Assembly: GCA_016292705.1 (NCBI GenBank) | Contig: JAEDHZ010000060.1 | Location: forward strand, 1 to 8,435 | Source of the DNA: Clostridiaceae bacterium | Lineage (GTDB): Bacteria > Bacillota > Clostridia > Oscillospirales > Acutalibacteraceae | Direction: 5' to 3' | Length of the DNA stretch: 8,435 nt | In this document: piece by piece, positions 5,845 to 8,435 of the stretch | Layout of the letters: every line of letters begins with the position of its first letter | Numbering within the stretch: the first letter of the stretch is position 1 | Notes under the pieces: model-generated | Told to the model about the DNA's origin: nothing | The model's database searches: none | What the model saw: only the letters and a program-made list of their open reading frames with translations | Program-made: the position numbers and the translations under genes

Positions 5845-7279
5845 CCCAGAATCATTAAAGGCAGAGGAATTTATCAATGACGCAGAAATCCTCGAAACCC
5901 TCCGCTATGCGGAAGAAAACAAGCGAAACATTCCGTTAATTGACAGCCTGCTTGAAAAAGCCCGGCCGGTAAAAACCGAAAACGGTGTTCACTGCGCAGG
6001 GCTTACCCATCGTGAAGCCTCGGTATTGCTGGCATGCGACATTCCCGAAAAGATTGAGGAAATGTATCGCCTTGCCGAGGAGATCAAGCTGGCGTTTTAC
6101 GGTAACCGTATAGTTATGTTTGCGCCGTTGTACCTTTCCAACTACTGTGTCAACGGCTGTGTTTACTGTCCTTATCATTACAAGAACAAGCACATTGCCC
6201 GCAAAAAGCTGACTCAGGAGGAGGTTCGCCGTGAGGTCATCGCTTTGCAGGACATGGGACACAAGCGCCTTGCGATTGAAGCGGGCGAAGACCCGGTCAA
6301 CAATCCGATTGAATATATCCTGGAATGTATAAAAACAATTTACAGTATTCAGCACAAAAACGGTGCAATCCGCCGGGTAAATGTCAACATTGCCGCAACT
6401 ACGGTTGAAAACTACCGCAAGCTTAAAGAAGCGGGCATCGGTACATACATTCTCTTTCAGGAAACCTATCATAAGGAAAGCTATCTTGAACTGCATCCCA
6501 CCGGCCCCAAGCACGACTATGCCTATCACACAGAGGCTATGGACAGAGCAATGGAGGGCGGCATTGACGATGTCGGCCTTGGAGTGCTGTTCGGATTGGA
6601 ACGCTATCAATATGAATTTGCAGGGCTTTTAATGCACGCCGAGCATCTTGAGGCGGTACACGGAGTCGGTCCGCACACCATCAGCGTTCCCCGCATCAAG
6701 CGGGCAGATGACATTGATCCGGATGTTTTTGACAACGGAATCCCGGATGAAATTTTTGAAAAAATCATCGCCTGCATCCGCATCGCCGTTCCGTATACCG
6801 GCATGATTATTTCCACAAGAGAGAGCGAAGCAGTCCGTGCAAAAGCACTCGGTCTCGGAATTTCACAAATCAGCGGTGCTTCACGCACCTCTGTGGGCGG
6901 ATATACCGAAGAGGAACGCCCACACGATTCAGAGCAGTTTGATGTTTCGGATCAAAGAACGCTGGACGAGGTTGTGAATTGGCTGATGAAGCTTGGCTAT
7001 ATTCCTTCTTTCTGCACCGCCTGCTACCGTGAGGGAAGAACCGGCGACCGTTTTATGAGCCTTTGCAAAAACGGTCAGATTCTCAATTGCTGTCATCCCA
7101 ATGCACTGATGACGCTGAGCGAATATCTTGTTGATTATGCCGGCGAGGACACAAAAAATGTCGGGTATGAGTTGATTAAGCGTGAGCTTGAAAAGATTCC
7201 CGGAGAAAAGGTTCGCAAAATCGCCGGCGAAAACATTGAACAAATCAAAAATTCCAATCGCAGAGACTTCCGCTTCTGA
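5831..7279 (+). CDS. hydG: [FeFe]-hydrogenase maturation radical SAM tyrosine lyase HydG
   Basis: This enzyme of 482 residues cleaves L-tyrosine to p-cresol and dehydroglycine, which becomes the CO and cyanide ligands of the H-cluster. The radical SAM cluster motif is Cys106, Cys110 and Cys113 in NYCVNGCVYCPYH. The second, HydG-specific cluster is bound by a C-terminal CX2CX22C motif: Cys395 and Cys398 in FCTACYREGRTGDRF, then Cys421 before HPNAL. This motif separates HydG from the tyrosine lyase ThiH. AIEAGEDP (148-155), LFQETYH (208-214) and GVGPHTISVPR (278-288) are family-typical. The ATG at 5831 lies 14 bases inside the end of hydE and has AAGGA about eight bases upstream. The length is complete and no key residue is missing. 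Confidence 0.97.
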   Translation: MYQYNPESLKAEEFINDAEILETLRYAEENKRNIPLIDSLLEKARPVKTENGVHCAGLTHREASVLLACDIPEKIEEMYRLAEEIKLAFYGNRIVMFAPLYLSNYCVNGCVYCPYHYKNKHIARKKLTQEEVRREVIALQDMGHKRLAIEAGEDPVNNPIEYILECIKTIYSIQHKNGAIRRVNVNIAATTVENYRKLKEAGIGTYILFQETYHKESYLELHPTGPKHDYAYHTEAMDRAMEGGIDDVGLGVLFGLERYQYEFAGLLMHAEHLEAVHGVGPHTISVPRIKRADDIDPDVFDNGIPDEIFEKIIACIRIAVPYTGMIISTRESEAVRAKALGLGISQISGASRTSVGGYTEEERPHDSEQFDVSDQRTLDEVVNWLMKLGYIPSFCTACYREGRTGDRFMSLCKNGQILNCCHPNALMTLSEYLVDYAGEDTKNVGYELIKRELEKIPGEKVRKIAGENIEQIKNSNRRDFRF

Positions 7280-7323
7280 TTGAATCGGAGATTTCCGGGA
7301 AACTCATCTCAGGAGGAATAATT

Positions 7324-8435
7324 ATGAGCCTTAATTCAACGGTTTCGGCCGAACGGGTGCACATCGGCTTTTTCGGTCTGCGCAATGCAGGAAAATCCAG
7401 TCTTGTCAATGCCGTAACGGGGCAGCAGCTTTCGGTTGTGTCCGAGATAAAAGGCACAACAACAGACCCTGTCAAAAAAGCTATGGAACTGCTTCCGATG
7501 GGCCCGGTTGTTATTATAGACACGCCGGGAATTGACGATGAGGGTCAGCTGGGCGAACAAAGGGTTGCCCGTGCACAGCAAATTTTGCGCCAGGCCGACA
7601 TTGCTGTGTTGGTTGTTGACGCAGAAAAAGGTTTGCAGTCAGCTGACCGTGAACTGACAGAGCTTTTCATCAAGCGCAAACTGCCGTATCTGATTGTTTT
7701 CAACAAATCGGATTTACTGACTCAGCAACCGCCGGAAACCGAAAATGAAATATATGTCAGCGCTGCAACCGGTGACGGTATTCACGCCCTGAAAGAAAAA
7801 ATTGCCGCATTGGCAAAGTCTGCCGAAAACGACAGAAAAATTGTCTCTGATCTTGTTGACGCAGGAGACACTGTTGTTTTGGTTGTTCCGATTGATTCCG
7901 CTGCGCCCAAAGGCAGGCTCATTCTTCCGCAACAGCAAACCATTCGTGAGCTTTTGGAGGCAGGCGCCCTTTCTTTGGTTGTTCGTGAAAGCGAACTGAG
8001 CACGGCTCTTTCGGCGCTTAAAACACCGCCGCGCATGGTCATCACCGATTCGCAAGCGTTCGGCTTCGTCAGCAAAATTGTTCCTGAATCGATTGAGCTG
8101 ACCTCTTTTTCGATTCTCTTCGCCCGCTATAAAGGAAATCTTGCAACGGTGGTTGAAGGTGCTGCCATGCTTAACCGTTTGCAGGATGGCGATAAGGTGC
8201 TGATCTCGGAAGGTTGCACCCATCACCGCCAGTGTCAGGATATCGGAACCGTCAAGTTGCCCGGCTGGATTAACGGCTACACGGGCAAAACGCTTTCCTA
8301 CTCATTCACCTCCGGCGCAGAATTTCCGGACGATTTGTCGCAATATGCGCTTGTTGTCCACTGCGGCGGATGTATGCTCAATGAACGGGAGATGAAATCA
8401 CGGTTGGATCGCTGTTGCGAGCAGGGCGTTCCTGT
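7324..8435 (+). CDS. hydF: [FeFe]-hydrogenase maturation GTPase HydF (3' end cut by the window)
   Basis: The scaffold GTPase receives the [2Fe] precursor and delivers it to apo-hydrogenase. The first 370 residues are present and the frame is still open at the right edge. By family length only a few tens of residues should be missing. The N-terminal G domain shows the P-loop GLRNAGKS (18-25), the G2 threonines in KGTTTDP (43-49), DTPG (66-69), NKSD (127-130) and a G5-like VSAATG (145-150). A middle dimerisation region follows. The C-terminal cluster domain has CTHH (298-301) and HCGGC (346-350), matching the CxH...HCxxC motif with Cys298, Cys347 and Cys350 as [4Fe-4S] ligands. The start is clear: AGGAGG (7311-7316) precedes the ATG by seven bases. 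It follows hydG after 44 bases, in the same apparent operon. Confidence 0.96.
   Translation, partial: MSLNSTVSAERVHIGFFGLRNAGKSSLVNAVTGQQLSVVSEIKGTTTDPVKKAMELLPMGPVVIIDTPGIDDEGQLGEQRVARAQQILRQADIAVLVVDAEKGLQSADRELTELFIKRKLPYLIVFNKSDLLTQQPPETENEIYVSAATGDGIHALKEKIAALAKSAENDRKIVSDLVDAGDTVVLVVPIDSAAPKGRLILPQQQTIRELLEAGALSLVVRESELSTALSALKTPPRMVITDSQAFGFVSKIVPESIELTSFSILFARYKGNLATVVEGAAMLNRLQDGDKVLISEGCTHHRQCQDIGTVKLPGWINGYTGKTLSYSFTSGAEFPDDLSQYALVVHCGGCMLNEREMKSRLDRCCEQGVP

Noticed and set aside
5936..6610. Long antisense open frame (224 residues) inside hydG
   Set aside because: It is the shadow of a highly conserved gene on the other strand and has no recognisable domain or ribosome binding site.

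Overview
The window looks like chromosomal DNA of an anaerobic, low-to-moderate GC Firmicute of the class Clostridia. The reasons are a complete [FeFe]-hydrogenase maturation set, AGGAGG-type ribosome binding sites, consensus sigma-A promoters with 17-base spacers, and closely packed genes. Species cannot be read from the sequence. The window holds seven genes, one of them cut by the right edge. They lie in two divergent blocks separated by a regulatory region at about 4205-4493.

Left block (minus strand, 4204 down to 27). A three-gene unit runs GPH-type (MelB-like) cation symporter, M20 metallopeptidase (joined to it by a 4-base ATGA overlap), then a small protein of the L-2-amino-thiazoline-4-carboxylate (ATC) hydrolase family. 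After a 248-base gap comes a TetR-family repressor with its own consensus promoter. An imperfect inverted repeat inside the spacer of that promoter suggests autoregulation. The gap also holds a 13-bp hairpin that pairs fully only as minus-strand RNA and probably ends the three-gene transcript. The set suggests uptake and hydrolysis of a small amide, peptide or N-acyl/N-carbamoyl compound. The substrate is unknown.

Right block (plus strand, 4320 to the right edge). One promoter precedes a leader of about 140 nt and then four co-directional genes: a TM1266-family small protein, hydE, hydG and hydF (partial). HydG makes CO and cyanide from tyrosine on an iron centre, HydE processes the resulting iron-cysteine complex, and HydF is the GTPase scaffold that carries the [2Fe] subcluster to apo-hydrogenase. 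The hydrogenase itself is not in the window.

The most interesting element is the leader of the hyd operon. It contains a strong intrinsic terminator ending 26 bases before the first start codon. It also contains an upstream 12-base segment complementary, with a single bulge, to the loop and 3' side of that terminator. Two tandem hairpins share the same stem core and can swap strands. This predicts transcription attenuation, possibly an undescribed riboswitch or protein-controlled switch, governing hydrogenase maturation. I could not match it to any known riboswitch class.
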